Assembly: GCA_016283095.1 (NCBI GenBank)
Contig: JAEEMG010000010.1
Coordinates: forward strand, 1-64,000
From: Paludibacteraceae bacterium
Lineage (GTDB): Bacteria > Bacteroidota > Bacteroidia > Bacteroidales > Paludibacteraceae
Direction of reading: 5' to 3'
Length of the DNA: 64,000 nt
Part shown: in pieces, positions 8,963-17,316 of the stretch
How the letters are laid out: the number at the start of each line of letters is the position of its first letter
Position numbering within the stretch: the stretch's first letter is position 1
Position numbers and translations under genes: made by a program
The notes under the pieces: generated by a model
What the model was told of the DNA's origin: nothing
Database searches by the model: none
Seen by the model: only the letters and a program-made list of their open reading frames with translations

Positions 8963-10732
8963 TTAATTTTCTATTTTCCATTCCACAGACTTTTGATAGT
9001 CTCTGAACATTTTTGAGTATGCACCATTCTGGGACACAAGTTGTTGATGTTTGCCGTTTTCGATGATTTTGCCATCTTTTAATACATAGATTTGATCGCA
9101 ATCCACTATTGTAGAAAGACGGTGTGCTATCTTGATTACTGTTTTTCCTTTGGATATTTCGTTGAATGCCTTCAACACTTTTTCCTCGTTTTCTGGATCT
9201 GCGAATGCGGTCGCTTCGTCGAGTACGAGAATAGGGGAGTTTCTCAGCATAGTGCGTGCGATGGCGATACGTTGTTGCTCGCCTCCACTTAGATATGTCC
9301 CTTTGCTACCGATTATCGTGTTTACACCATTAGGGAGTTTTGCAATGATGTCGGTACATTGAGCTCGTTCGAGAACCTCCATGACTTCTTGATCAGAAGC
9401 GTTTGGTTTGGCGATGCGGACGTTATCCATGATGGATGTTTTCAGAAGTTTGCTGTCTTGGAAAACAAACGATACTATTTCAGACAGTTTTGCCTGTGGA
9501 ATGTTGCGTACATCAACTCCACCGATTAGTATTTTGCCCTCTGTGACATCCCAGAATCTGGAGACTAAACTTGCCAATGTTGTTTTTCCTCCGCCAGATG
9601 GTCCAACGAATGCGATCTGTGAACCTGCAGTGATATTTATTGAAATTCCGTCAACTGCTTTTTTTGTCGCACCGTTATATTGGAAAGAGACATTTTGAAA
9701 TTCGACGGAATTGTCTTTAGGCATCTGTGGCGTTTCTGTTTCTTTTGTTTCGGCTACATCAAGCACGGAATCTATTCTTGAAAATGCCGTGCTTACAATC
9801 ATTCCTGCTTCCGATGAATACATCAACTTGTTGAGTGTCACTGCGATGATGGGAGTGAAAATAATGTAGAACATTAGATTTGTAAGCAGTTCATGATCAG
9901 CTACAGTCACATTGAGGTAGAGAGCAACGGCAATCAATATAGCAAAAGAAGCGTTTATTACGATGGTGAACGAAGTCATTGGCACACGGAATTGTTGAGT
10001 GTAGCTTATTGTGAATTTGGCGTAATCGTCGATGGCTTTTTTGAGTTTTTTGAACGAGAACACCGATTGTCCGAATGTCTTCACGACAGGAATGCCTCTC
10101 ACATACTCAACGGCTTCCTTAGTCATGTTTTCGAGAGCTATGTTGTAGGCCTCCATGTCTTTCTTGAGTCTTGGCCCCACCATAAACGCACCCATGATTA
10201 AAAATCCTCCGACGATAGTGGCAAGGCAAAGAAGACCTATTTTCCAATCGAAATACATAAGTAGCGCAATCATTGCTATTGGAGTCGTCACAGCCACTGT
10301 ACGGTCTGGGACTATGTGTTCGAGATAATTGTCCATCGAAGCGGTAGAGTCGATTATAATCTTTCGGATTTTGCCACTGCCCTCAGTCTCTATGTGTCCT
10401 AATGGCAGACGCATCACTTTCGCCACGCAACTTTTGCGGATGTTGGCGACGGTGCGGAATCCGCCTATATGTGAACACGCCAACGCACAGAAATATACAC
10501 ACATGGCATTTAGAGCGTATCTCACAGCTGTGAATCCATAATCCTCGATGTTGGTTGCTTTTGTATAATCTGGCATTACAGAAAGCACCTCGTCGATGAT
10601 TTTCCAAATGTAAACAAACGGAACAAGTGCAAGGCATGCACTAACTGCCGACAGAACAATGGAGCCGATGGTAAAATATTTGAAGTTACCGGCATAGTCC
10701 ATTAGCTTTAGGAGATTATTATTCTCTTTCAT
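8963..10732 (-). CDS. Half ABC transporter, YbtP/Irp6A-like
   Basis: A 589-residue exporter-fold half-transporter: membrane domain about 15-320, ATPase about 340-580. It has Walker A GPSGGGKTT, signature LSGGEQQR and Walker B LVLDEATAFADPENE. DEATAFADPENE is characteristic of the YbtP/Irp6A branch, the partner of YbtQ-type proteins. Together with the MptD-like gene upstream, this matches clusters in other bacteria where YbtPQ-like pairs lie beside an MptD/Trep_Strep membrane protein. That association is known; import of a metal complex here is inference. Confidence 0.86.
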   Translation of the reverse strand: MKENNNLLKLMDYAGNFKYFTIGSIVLSAVSACLALVPFVYIWKIIDEVLSVMPDYTKATNIEDYGFTAVRYALNAMCVYFCALACSHIGGFRTVANIRKSCVAKVMRLPLGHIETEGSGKIRKIIIDSTASMDNYLEHIVPDRTVAVTTPIAMIALLMYFDWKIGLLCLATIVGGFLIMGAFMVGPRLKKDMEAYNIALENMTKEAVEYVRGIPVVKTFGQSVFSFKKLKKAIDDYAKFTISYTQQFRVPMTSFTIVINASFAILIAVALYLNVTVADHELLTNLMFYIIFTPIIAVTLNKLMYSSEAGMIVSTAFSRIDSVLDVAETKETETPQMPKDNSVEFQNVSFQYNGATKKAVDGISINITAGSQIAFVGPSGGGKTTLASLVSRFWDVTEGKILIGGVDVRNIPQAKLSEIVSFVFQDSKLLKTSIMDNVRIAKPNASDQEVMEVLERAQCTDIIAKLPNGVNTIIGSKGTYLSGGEQQRIAIARTMLRNSPILVLDEATAFADPENEEKVLKAFNEISKGKTVIKIAHRLSTIVDCDQIYVLKDGKIIENGKHQQLVSQNGAYSKMFRDYQKSVEWKIEN

Positions 10733-10797
10733 TGTTTTTTATAAGTTTGATAAATTCGTATGTTATCAGTTTCGTCTTCTATTCAACTTTTTAATGT

Positions 10798-11754
10798 TCA
10801 ATAGCTTATGTTGTCGTCCTCTGGCATATACTGGCTTATCTTGTCCCATGTTGGCATGGGGATGCTGTTGTGCTGATGTCTCCATTCTTCAAATTTATGG
10901 TGGATGTATATCATCTCTTTTATGCCGTTTTTGCAATGATCGGCCACCATCAACTGTCCTAAGATGGTTTTGGAAACAATTCTGTATAAGAGGAACATTG
11001 CATATGTTTTTATTCCACCGTTATAAAATTTTTCCTCGCCTTTAGGCATTGCACATATCCCTGTGCTCTTCAAATATGCGAAACATTCCTTGGTGGCCAG
11101 CATGATAGTCTTTATGTCGCGACGTTTGAGCTTCTTAAGATTGCCGTTGACTTTATAACACATATATCCATACGGCATGACTTCTGCAACGTGGTAGAGG
11201 TAGTAGGCGTACATGTTTTCAATTGGTGTTATTTTGACGTCCTTGGAATTAAAGGCTTTTTGTATAGTCGTAATGTCAATTTCAGAAGCCGCATTGTGTA
11301 ATCCGCCAACAAACAGTTTGGTGACAGGAAGTCGTGCCGCAATAGCTTTTGCTCCTTCTCGATGTCCGGCAGAATTTTGAAATCCGAAAAGAAGATGTAA
11401 ATTTGGTCGATTTTCTAATATGCTGTTTTGACAGAACTCAGCTTCCAAATTGTTGCCGACAAGCACTAAAATGTTAGTATTCAGTTTTTTGAATGTCTCA
11501 AGCAATTCTTTTTGCTGTTGCCCCTGCATCACTGAAAAAGCAATGTCAAAATGTTCATCTGTTGGGGCATTCTCTAAGATCGTAGGATGGTCGATGGTGG
11601 TTTTTTGTTGCAGATAATGTCTGACAACCAGTCCATTACGACGGAGTTCGTCTGCGGTACTACGTGCCACCACTGTGACATCGTTGCCTGCTTTGCACAA
11701 GAAGTGTATCATTAGAGAACCTAAAGCACCTGAACCGAAAACAACAATTTTCAT
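10798..11754 (-). CDS. Ketopantoate reductase family (ApbA/PanE-like) dehydrogenase
   Basis: A 318-residue NAD(P)-binding protein. The N-terminal Rossmann motif GSGALGSLMIHFLCKAG (about 7-23) and the following VTVVARS are typical of ApbA/PanE proteins, which reduce ketopantoate to pantoate. The C-terminal half is all-helical, as in the family, but diverges from standard PanE; I do not see a clean PanE C-terminal signature. It overlaps the MptD-like gene by 4 nt and is 65 nt from the YbtP-like gene, so it belongs to a transport operon. A dehydrogenase making or altering a small transported ligand is therefore more likely than a role in pantothenate synthesis. That is inference. Confidence 0.75.
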   Translation of the reverse strand: MKIVVFGSGALGSLMIHFLCKAGNDVTVVARSTADELRRNGLVVRHYLQQKTTIDHPTILENAPTDEHFDIAFSVMQGQQQKELLETFKKLNTNILVLVGNNLEAEFCQNSILENRPNLHLLFGFQNSAGHREGAKAIAARLPVTKLFVGGLHNAASEIDITTIQKAFNSKDVKITPIENMYAYYLYHVAEVMPYGYMCYKVNGNLKKLKRRDIKTIMLATKECFAYLKSTGICAMPKGEEKFYNGGIKTYAMFLLYRIVSKTILGQLMVADHCKNGIKEMIYIHHKFEEWRHQHNSIPMPTWDKISQYMPEDDNISY

Positions 11755-12320
11755 TTTTTTAGTTTTTCAATCTGTTTTTCCATCAATTTTTCCGCAATTC
11801 GAATGCTGACAATGGCGACTGGAATTGCCAGCAATATCACAGCAATAAGAGCTGGTGTATTGTCGATGACTGGTTTCATCATGGCATCATAACCGGCAGG
11901 CATCTCCGCCACAGCCGCCGCAAGCGATCCTTCTGTGTCTGTCCACCAATGTGCTGTATAGGCGAAAAATGAAAGGGCAAACGGTATGAAACTCCAACGG
12001 ATTCCTTTGATGTTTGTGTATCCGCAAACAAACCTTACTACTTCCGCTATCGCTGTCAGAAGTACAAGTCCGACAACAAGTGAAATGTCAGCTTCTCCGG
12101 CGATCCAAAATAATACGAGTAGAAATCCGTTAAGCACCGTCGCCGCTCCAAACTTTTGTATTATACATGCTGTAGGCAGATATACGAGTGCAAACAGCAG
12201 AGGCAGCAACGCACCTACATAGGCATAGCACATGGGGTGAATCAATCCGCTCGTGCCTCCTAATATGAAAATAGCAAGGTAGGCTAACTCTAAAAGCCCG
12301 ATTTTTAATATATTATTCAT
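11751..12320 (-). CDS. MptD/Trep_Strep family membrane protein, putative ECF S component
   Basis: A 189-residue integral membrane protein with about five or six hydrophobic segments and a positively charged tail. The order of helices, the GGTSGLIHP region near residue 22 and the pattern VGALLPLLFALVYL recall the MptD (TIGR02185, Trep_Strep) family of putative energy-coupling factor substrate-binding components. No T component or separate ECF ATPases follow; instead there are two exporter-fold ABC proteins, a combination known for this family. It is the first gene of the operon. Confidence 0.7.
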   Translation of the reverse strand: MNNILKIGLLELAYLAIFILGGTSGLIHPMCYAYVGALLPLLFALVYLPTACIIQKFGAATVLNGFLLVLFWIAGEADISLVVGLVLLTAIAEVVRFVCGYTNIKGIRWSFIPFALSFFAYTAHWWTDTEGSLAAAVAEMPAGYDAMMKPVIDNTPALIAVILLAIPVAIVSIRIAEKLMEKQIEKLKK

Positions 12321-12408
12321 CTTTTTATTTTGTTATAAATTAACTATTTGAACTGAGTTCGATTAACTTTCTTTGATTCTCAAAAACGAACAATATTCAA
12401 AAACGTTC

Positions 12409-12439
12409 AAAAAAAAGGAAACTTATTTCTAAGTTTCCT
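12409..12439 (-). terminator. Terminator-like hairpin upstream of the MptD-like gene
   Basis: Perfect 10-bp stem AGGAAACTTA/TAAGTTTCCT with a 4-nt loop, followed on the minus strand by eight T. It lies about 90 nt upstream of the MptD-like start in the same direction. It may end a lost upstream gene or act as an attenuator for the operon. No aptamer-like fold is obvious. Confidence 0.7.
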
Positions 12440-12851
12440 GCCATTCTTTTTCCTTAAAGTATCTTTTTTTGTGTTTCATCTTATTGTACAGTTTTTTATA
12501 TGTTGCAAATAGAGATCCTAATGAGATAGATTTCTTTTGCAATTTTATTTTGCTCCATTTTGTTTGACGGTACAAAATTCGATAAAAAGATAATAGACTT
12601 CAATCACCAATAATAATGATTTTATACGTTTTGTGTAAGTTGGTAAGTATTAGAAGAAGAAAATAAAGTTTTATACAAATATGAAGTTGATAAACGATTG
12701 TATATCAGTTGCTGAATCTTTGTTCTTCATCTCGACGGGAGTTGGATTTTTAGTTACGTGGAATAAACTTTTAATGTGGAATATGTACTGTATGGGTATA
12801 TTAGGTTGATGCTTGTGGCATGCAAAATGGTTTAGGTGAATATAAAAAGTT

Positions 12852-12901
12852 CCTCAAAATTTCTAGAGTGTAGTGATACACAGAACTTAGAAATTTTGAG
12901 G
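12852..12901 (-). terminator. Terminator after the TSCPD gene
   Basis: Perfect 14-bp stem CCTCAAAATTTCTA/TAGAAATTTTGAGG around a 22-nt loop, followed leftward by a T-rich stretch. It lies 23 nt after the stop of the TSCPD gene. Confidence 0.75.
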
Positions 12902-12924
12902 ATTTATATCAGATATTCGTTTGC

Positions 12925-13233
12925 TTATTGATTTATCATCAATTTAAGAGCAGTCGCGAACTGGTCGGGACAAGACGTTGGTTTTGGGCCGCAAGTAGTG
13001 CCAGCAAACTTTTCAATCACAAATTCAGCTTTCAGACCGACTACTAATTTGCTGATTCCCGCAGTGTTGCCAGGACAACCTCCGATAATTTTTGCTGCTT
13101 TTATCTCGTGAGTGTTTTCATCAATGGCAATGTCCATCATTTTGCTGCAGACACCTTGTGGAAAATAGCGGGCCACGATATTTCCATTGCCATCTTTCTT
13201 GCATTCTATTGCGTCTTTGTTAATAAATTCCAT
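12925..13233 (-). CDS. TSCPD domain protein (TIGR03905 family)
   Basis: A 102-residue protein with the eponymous motif CGPKPTSCPDQ near its C-terminus and further cysteines (GVCSKMM, IIGGCPGN), likely metal-binding. The domain also occurs at the end of some vitamin B12-dependent ribonucleotide reductases (NrdJ), but here it stands alone. The free-standing family has no established biochemical role. Single gene with its own terminator; a TATCTTTA element just upstream of the start could be its -7 box. Confidence 0.88.
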   Translation of the reverse strand: MEFINKDAIECKKDGNGNIVARYFPQGVCSKMMDIAIDENTHEIKAAKIIGGCPGNTAGISKLVVGLKAEFVIEKFAGTTCGPKPTSCPDQFATALKLMINQ

Positions 13234-13294
13234 AATTTTACCATTTTATGCTGTAAAGATACATTTTTAATTCTTAATTTATTGGGATAAACAT

Positions 13295-13302
13295 TATTTT
13301 TG
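13295..13302 (+). promoter_or_regulatory. -7 promoter element before the lipoprotein gene
   Basis: TATTTTTG matches TAnnTTTG, 19 nt before the GTG start at 13322. No proper -33 element. Confidence 0.45.
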
Positions 13303-13321
13303 TGATGTTAAGTGGTAAAGA

Positions 13322-14620
13322 GTGAAAAATTTAGTTAGGCTTATAGTATATCTCATTCTGCTTGTTGCGGTTTTTTCGTGTGCTAAAAAAGCACCCGAAA
13401 CATATCCTGTTGACAAACTTAACGAGGTTCACAATTCAGATTTGGTTGAAGTCAATACTGAAAACATCCTTTTGCAGCAGGTGCTTCATGGTTATTACTG
13501 TGAAGCAATCTATAGCGATTCTGTAAAGTATCATTTTACGGAGGCTGATATGCTCGCATTGGGCGATGTCTTGGCTGGGGAGATGAAAAAAATGGGTCTG
13601 GAGCTAAATCCCAGACTCTTTTCTAAGGTGGCAAAAAAGATTTATGGCATGGAGATTACAAAACCATGCCATTTTGCGTTATATGAGAAGAGAATGTCGA
13701 TGTATATGATTCCTGATCTGTATAAGCCGGAGGCGGAATATGAATTCAACATCAATCTTTCAGAATCGCGTAGACTTTTTATAGAAGACGTGATTTTTGA
13801 TCCACGTGTCGGACTTATGTATCCTGCTTTTTTCCTTCCTGAGGTTATAGATTATGCGGAAAGATATCCAGAGATAAAAAAGGCGGAAGATGTGGCTGTG
13901 TTGCCTAGATTTGGTAGAGAAACTTTCAAAAAGTGGCGTGATGATTCAAGTCTGAAGATCAGTCGAAAAGAAAATTTGGAGATGATTTACCATATCAACA
14001 ACTATGTCCTTTATGATAATAGAGAGAGTCTGATTTGGCTGGTTACAAACTGTATGCCTGTGTTGCAGTCTATGTTTGTTGATTTCCATATGGAACAAGA
14101 ACCAATAATAGATTCGCTTGTGTTGGTCAGAACAAGGAGTGGTGAGGCTCGTCTGGAGGCGTTGTTCGCAGAGAGAAACTCTGACGGCTCAATTTACATC
14201 AGAGAAGGATTGCTGAATTATATTTCACAAAATGAAAGACTGAAAACACCAAGATTCAGAAATACAATCCAACAGTATGTGGCTGGATGTTTCGGACATG
14301 ATGTCTACTATGATCGTATGGAGCGTTTCCCTAAGGTGCTGCTGGATAATTTCAGTATTGACGAAAGACGAATGATCGTGGCAAAGATAATGGATTATGT
14401 TTTCCCTATATATTCAGGTTGTGAGATAGACAAAATTGTGAGGATTATTGTGGAGAATGATCCCGGTTTTATAGACGACACGGTTGAGAAAAAATATTAT
14501 GGTCTGGAGCATTTGCGTTCAGGAATATCTATCTATAGAATGCGATTCCGTGCCGAACATTGGAAGACAATCAGAAAGAAGCCGAAGACGTTGACGAATG
14601 TAGATGATGACGATAAATGA
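13322..14620 (+). CDS. Lipoprotein of unknown function
   Basis: A 432-residue protein starting at GTG. The signal peptide MKNLVRLIVYLILLVAVFSC has Cys20 as the lipidated residue; the next residues AKKAPE are not acidic, so it probably stays in the periplasm. The rest is mixed alpha/beta and charged, ending in a DDDDK tail. I do not recognise a family. It is followed 46 nt later by a Sel1-repeat protein and may be cotranscribed with it. Confidence 0.75.
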   Translation: MKNLVRLIVYLILLVAVFSCAKKAPETYPVDKLNEVHNSDLVEVNTENILLQQVLHGYYCEAIYSDSVKYHFTEADMLALGDVLAGEMKKMGLELNPRLFSKVAKKIYGMEITKPCHFALYEKRMSMYMIPDLYKPEAEYEFNINLSESRRLFIEDVIFDPRVGLMYPAFFLPEVIDYAERYPEIKKAEDVAVLPRFGRETFKKWRDDSSLKISRKENLEMIYHINNYVLYDNRESLIWLVTNCMPVLQSMFVDFHMEQEPIIDSLVLVRTRSGEARLEALFAERNSDGSIYIREGLLNYISQNERLKTPRFRNTIQQYVAGCFGHDVYYDRMERFPKVLLDNFSIDERRMIVAKIMDYVFPIYSGCEIDKIVRIIVENDPGFIDDTVEKKYYGLEHLRSGISIYRMRFRAEHWKTIRKKPKTLTNVDDDDK

Positions 14621-14666
14621 ATATAAGTGAGACGGTTGTGATGCCGTCTTATTATTTTGATATGTT

Positions 14667-16328
14667 ATGAAAAGTGAAGAAAGAACATGGAGTTCTGAAA
14701 TAGCAGGGCTGGTGCGTTGCCAACCTATCGCTGACGCAGTCACTGATGCGGATATGTTTGAGAAATTGCCTCAGATGATTGCTCTTGGAAAATATCAGGA
14801 GATTGTAAGCATTTGCATGAAATATGCACAGCAGTCGGATTCCGTTCCTGCCGTTGGCTTTGTCAAGCAGGATAAGAAGAGTGAGGCTAACCCTGTGCAG
14901 GCATTCTGTCAATTTATACTTGGACGATTGAATGAGACTGTGGCTGACGATAAGAAAAGTGCTGCGGATTTCTACAACAAAGCTATCGCTAACGGAAGTG
15001 TTGAGGCTACTCTATATTCTGTTGATGTCGCCTTGAAATCTTTGTATGAAAATGTTCGTAGGGACGCTGTCAGGATGCTCAAACAACTGGCTCTGACTGG
15101 CAATCCGTCGGCTTGCATCCGTTATGCCGCCTATATACTTGATGAATATAAGTCTTCTGGCAATAAATCACGTCTCAATTTCGCGTTTGAACTTCTTCGC
15201 AAAGTGGAAGACTGCCCGTCGATAGACTCATTCAAATGCTATTTATATATGGCTCACTGCTGCAAATTAGGTCTTGGGGTCAAACAGAGCGAACAGGATG
15301 CTGAGGATTATTATCAGAAGGTGATCCTGGCAGCTCCGATCCATGAGTTTTATGATAATGCAGGAGCATGCGCGGAGGCTTTCCTTGAATTGAAATCGCT
15401 CAATAGAGAGGTCGTCGAGGCGGTTCTTCCTTTGGTCCCTGTCGACGGTAGGGTCGCTATGCAGATTATTATCCATTGTCCTTTCATGAGAGACGAGAAG
15501 TGTAGGGAGATCTTCCTGGATGTCGCCCGGTTCCTATTGGAGACGGAAGGTGTGGACGAACAGTTGAAGATGCTTGCCTATTGGCGTCTGTTTGGATACT
15601 ATTCGGAGGTGGAAAAAGACGACGACAAAGCTCTTGTCTACCTTATGCGTGCCGCCAATATGAAATGTCCTGAGGCTATGACATGGTTGTCGGAGGCTTA
15701 TAGAGAGGGACAGTATGGACTGAACAAGGATATGTATCAGGCTTATCAGTTGAAGAAAGGTGTCACACTTCTTGATAATGTGAAGGAAGACGTGAATTAT
15801 CCAGGCTATCTTTTCGACTTGGGTGATTTCCTTTATGAGTGTGTCGGCAAGTATGAGTGGGCAGACGAGAAGACTATGATGGAATCGTTCAAGAAGGCTG
15901 CTGAACTTGGTGATGATGAGGCTAAACTTCGTCTGGTCCGAATGACTTTGTCTGGAGAGTGCAAAGGCGTCTACACTAAAAAGGATGCCAAACAGGTGGT
16001 GATGGATTTCTTGGAGAAGGATAGTGGAGAACTTGATGACAGAGCAGGCCTGATGTTTGATTTGGCTCATATCTATTCAGACAAATCGTTCGGTGAGAAT
16101 TACGAATCCGCGATTGAGATCCTTGATGACGCACTGATTCTTTCCGACAATGATTCTGAAATCCTTGATTATAAGGGAGAAGTGCTTATGAATCTTGGTA
16201 AGGAAGACGAAATTGCGGATGTCTGGGATGAACTTGTCTCGCTATATCCCGATTATGTGAAGACGTCGGAATCTGTTTTCTGTAGGTCGATGAAGATGAA
16301 ATATTCGCTTATGGAGAAAAACATATAA
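14667..16328 (+). CDS. Sel1/TPR repeat protein
   Basis: A 553-residue soluble helical repeat protein without signal peptide. Sel1-like repeats are recognisable by alanine/leucine spacing, for example the segments around CKLGLGVKQSEQDAEDYYQK (about 205), DDKALVYLMRAANMKCPEAM and KKAAELGDDEAKLRLVRM. Such repeats form protein-binding solenoids; no enzymatic domain is visible. Probably acts as a cytoplasmic adaptor, partner unknown. The previous gene encodes a lipoprotein in the same direction. Confidence 0.8.
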   Translation: MKSEERTWSSEIAGLVRCQPIADAVTDADMFEKLPQMIALGKYQEIVSICMKYAQQSDSVPAVGFVKQDKKSEANPVQAFCQFILGRLNETVADDKKSAADFYNKAIANGSVEATLYSVDVALKSLYENVRRDAVRMLKQLALTGNPSACIRYAAYILDEYKSSGNKSRLNFAFELLRKVEDCPSIDSFKCYLYMAHCCKLGLGVKQSEQDAEDYYQKVILAAPIHEFYDNAGACAEAFLELKSLNREVVEAVLPLVPVDGRVAMQIIIHCPFMRDEKCREIFLDVARFLLETEGVDEQLKMLAYWRLFGYYSEVEKDDDKALVYLMRAANMKCPEAMTWLSEAYREGQYGLNKDMYQAYQLKKGVTLLDNVKEDVNYPGYLFDLGDFLYECVGKYEWADEKTMMESFKKAAELGDDEAKLRLVRMTLSGECKGVYTKKDAKQVVMDFLEKDSGELDDRAGLMFDLAHIYSDKSFGENYESAIEILDDALILSDNDSEILDYKGEVLMNLGKEDEIADVWDELVSLYPDYVKTSESVFCRSMKMKYSLMEKNI

Positions 16329-16394
16329 TCCACTGATCTTGGATATGATGTATTTCCTGAGATAATTTTATGGCATTTGCCTGGAATCTTATTT

Positions 16395-17207
16395 TCATCT
16401 GAATTCCAAATATTTTTCCGCTCTGCCATTCAGGTTGTCGTCATATCCAATTTCAGCTTTTATCTCATCAAACGATTTGTATCGTTTCCCACTTTTGATT
16501 TTCTGCTTTATAGTCTTCAACAGTTCTCCCTTCAGATAAGGATGCCACAGGTTGTGCGGAATGGTATTGTTTATGTCGATTTTGGCGACGGAATTGCTAT
16601 CGCAGACTATGTATTTTTTCAGTCTCTCCACGAGTGACGCATCCATGCTGTAGACTTCCGCCAGCTGGTCCACACAGTAGAATCCGCCAAGTGAGGTGCG
16701 GTATTTCACAATGTTCATAGCTCTTTTCTCTCCGATGCCCGGCAACTTACGTAGCTCGGCGGTGTCAGCTGTGTTGATGTTGACCTGCAGACCAGCATAA
16801 CGGTCATGTTTGAATCCATTTGATTGGTTGGAATTGTATTCCGTCTTCTTATACTTCTTTTTATAATCAGAATTGTTGGAGTAAGATTGTTTGGATTCAT
16901 TTTTAGTGTGGTGAGACAACGATTCATAATTGACTGAGTCTCTGACATCCAGTGAATTACGCTGTCGTGTCGACTCTTTTGCCTCTGAAATCTCCTGTTT
17001 GAAACGCCTCACGTCTTCTTCAAACTTCATCTCGAATTCCGATTTCACCTCCTGGGCATTTGCTTCCATCAGATAACATCGCATCACCATTACGCCGATA
17101 AGCATAGTCGCCACGATTGTCAGGCTGACAAAAACATTGACATTGCGATTGTGTTGCTCGATTTTTTTGAACATCTGTTCGTCGTCGAATTCTTCTTTTG
17201 TATCCAT
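16395..17207 (-). CDS. Membrane-anchored helix-hairpin-helix protein (ComEA-like)
   Basis: A 270-residue protein with one membrane helix (about 25-45), a coiled, charged stretch (50-125) and a C-terminal double helix-hairpin-helix region. The first HhH reads VNINTADTAELRKLPGIGEK with the GIG hairpin, as in ComEA, the DNA receptor of competence and DNA uptake. The second repeat starts at IDINNTIPHNL and has KSFDEIKAEIGYDD. Orientation predicts the HhH domain outside the inner membrane, able to bind DNA. No other competence genes are near. It is divergent from the HerA-like gene. Confidence 0.85.
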   Translation of the reverse strand: MDTKEEFDDEQMFKKIEQHNRNVNVFVSLTIVATMLIGVMVMRCYLMEANAQEVKSEFEMKFEEDVRRFKQEISEAKESTRQRNSLDVRDSVNYESLSHHTKNESKQSYSNNSDYKKKYKKTEYNSNQSNGFKHDRYAGLQVNINTADTAELRKLPGIGEKRAMNIVKYRTSLGGFYCVDQLAEVYSMDASLVERLKKYIVCDSNSVAKIDINNTIPHNLWHPYLKGELLKTIKQKIKSGKRYKSFDEIKAEIGYDDNLNGRAEKYLEFR

Positions 17208-17249
17208 TCTAACCTAATTTATGTCTGTTACTATTTTTTATATTTTGAA

Positions 17250-17288
17250 CAAAAATAAATCAAAGTGGGCAAAATTTGACTATTTTTG
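17250..17288. promoter_or_regulatory. Divergent promoter region between the ComEA-like and HerA-like genes
   Basis: TATTTTTG occurs on the minus strand at 17250-17257 and on the plus strand at 17281-17288, each a good TAnnTTTG -7 element facing outward. -33 elements are weak. Confidence 0.5.
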
Positions 17289-17316
17289 TGCAAAATTATG
17301 AAAGAAAAATCTGATT

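Larger units (their letters stand above)
12321..12924. other. Long AT-rich intergenic region upstream of the MptD-like operon
   Basis: About 600 nt without a convincing gene. It holds two hairpins, listed separately. On the minus strand an open frame of about 57 codons without ATG near its start (roughly 12427-12600) reads into the hairpin at 12416-12439 and encodes a Lys/Tyr-rich tail ending EKEWQET. It could be the remnant 3' end of a lost gene whose terminator survives. No TAnnTTTG element is clear for the MptD operon. Confidence 0.5.

Noticed and set aside
12321..12924. Riboswitch upstream of the MptD operon
   Set aside because: Only a simple terminator hairpin is visible; no recognisable aptamer core such as cobalamin, TPP or FMN boxes.
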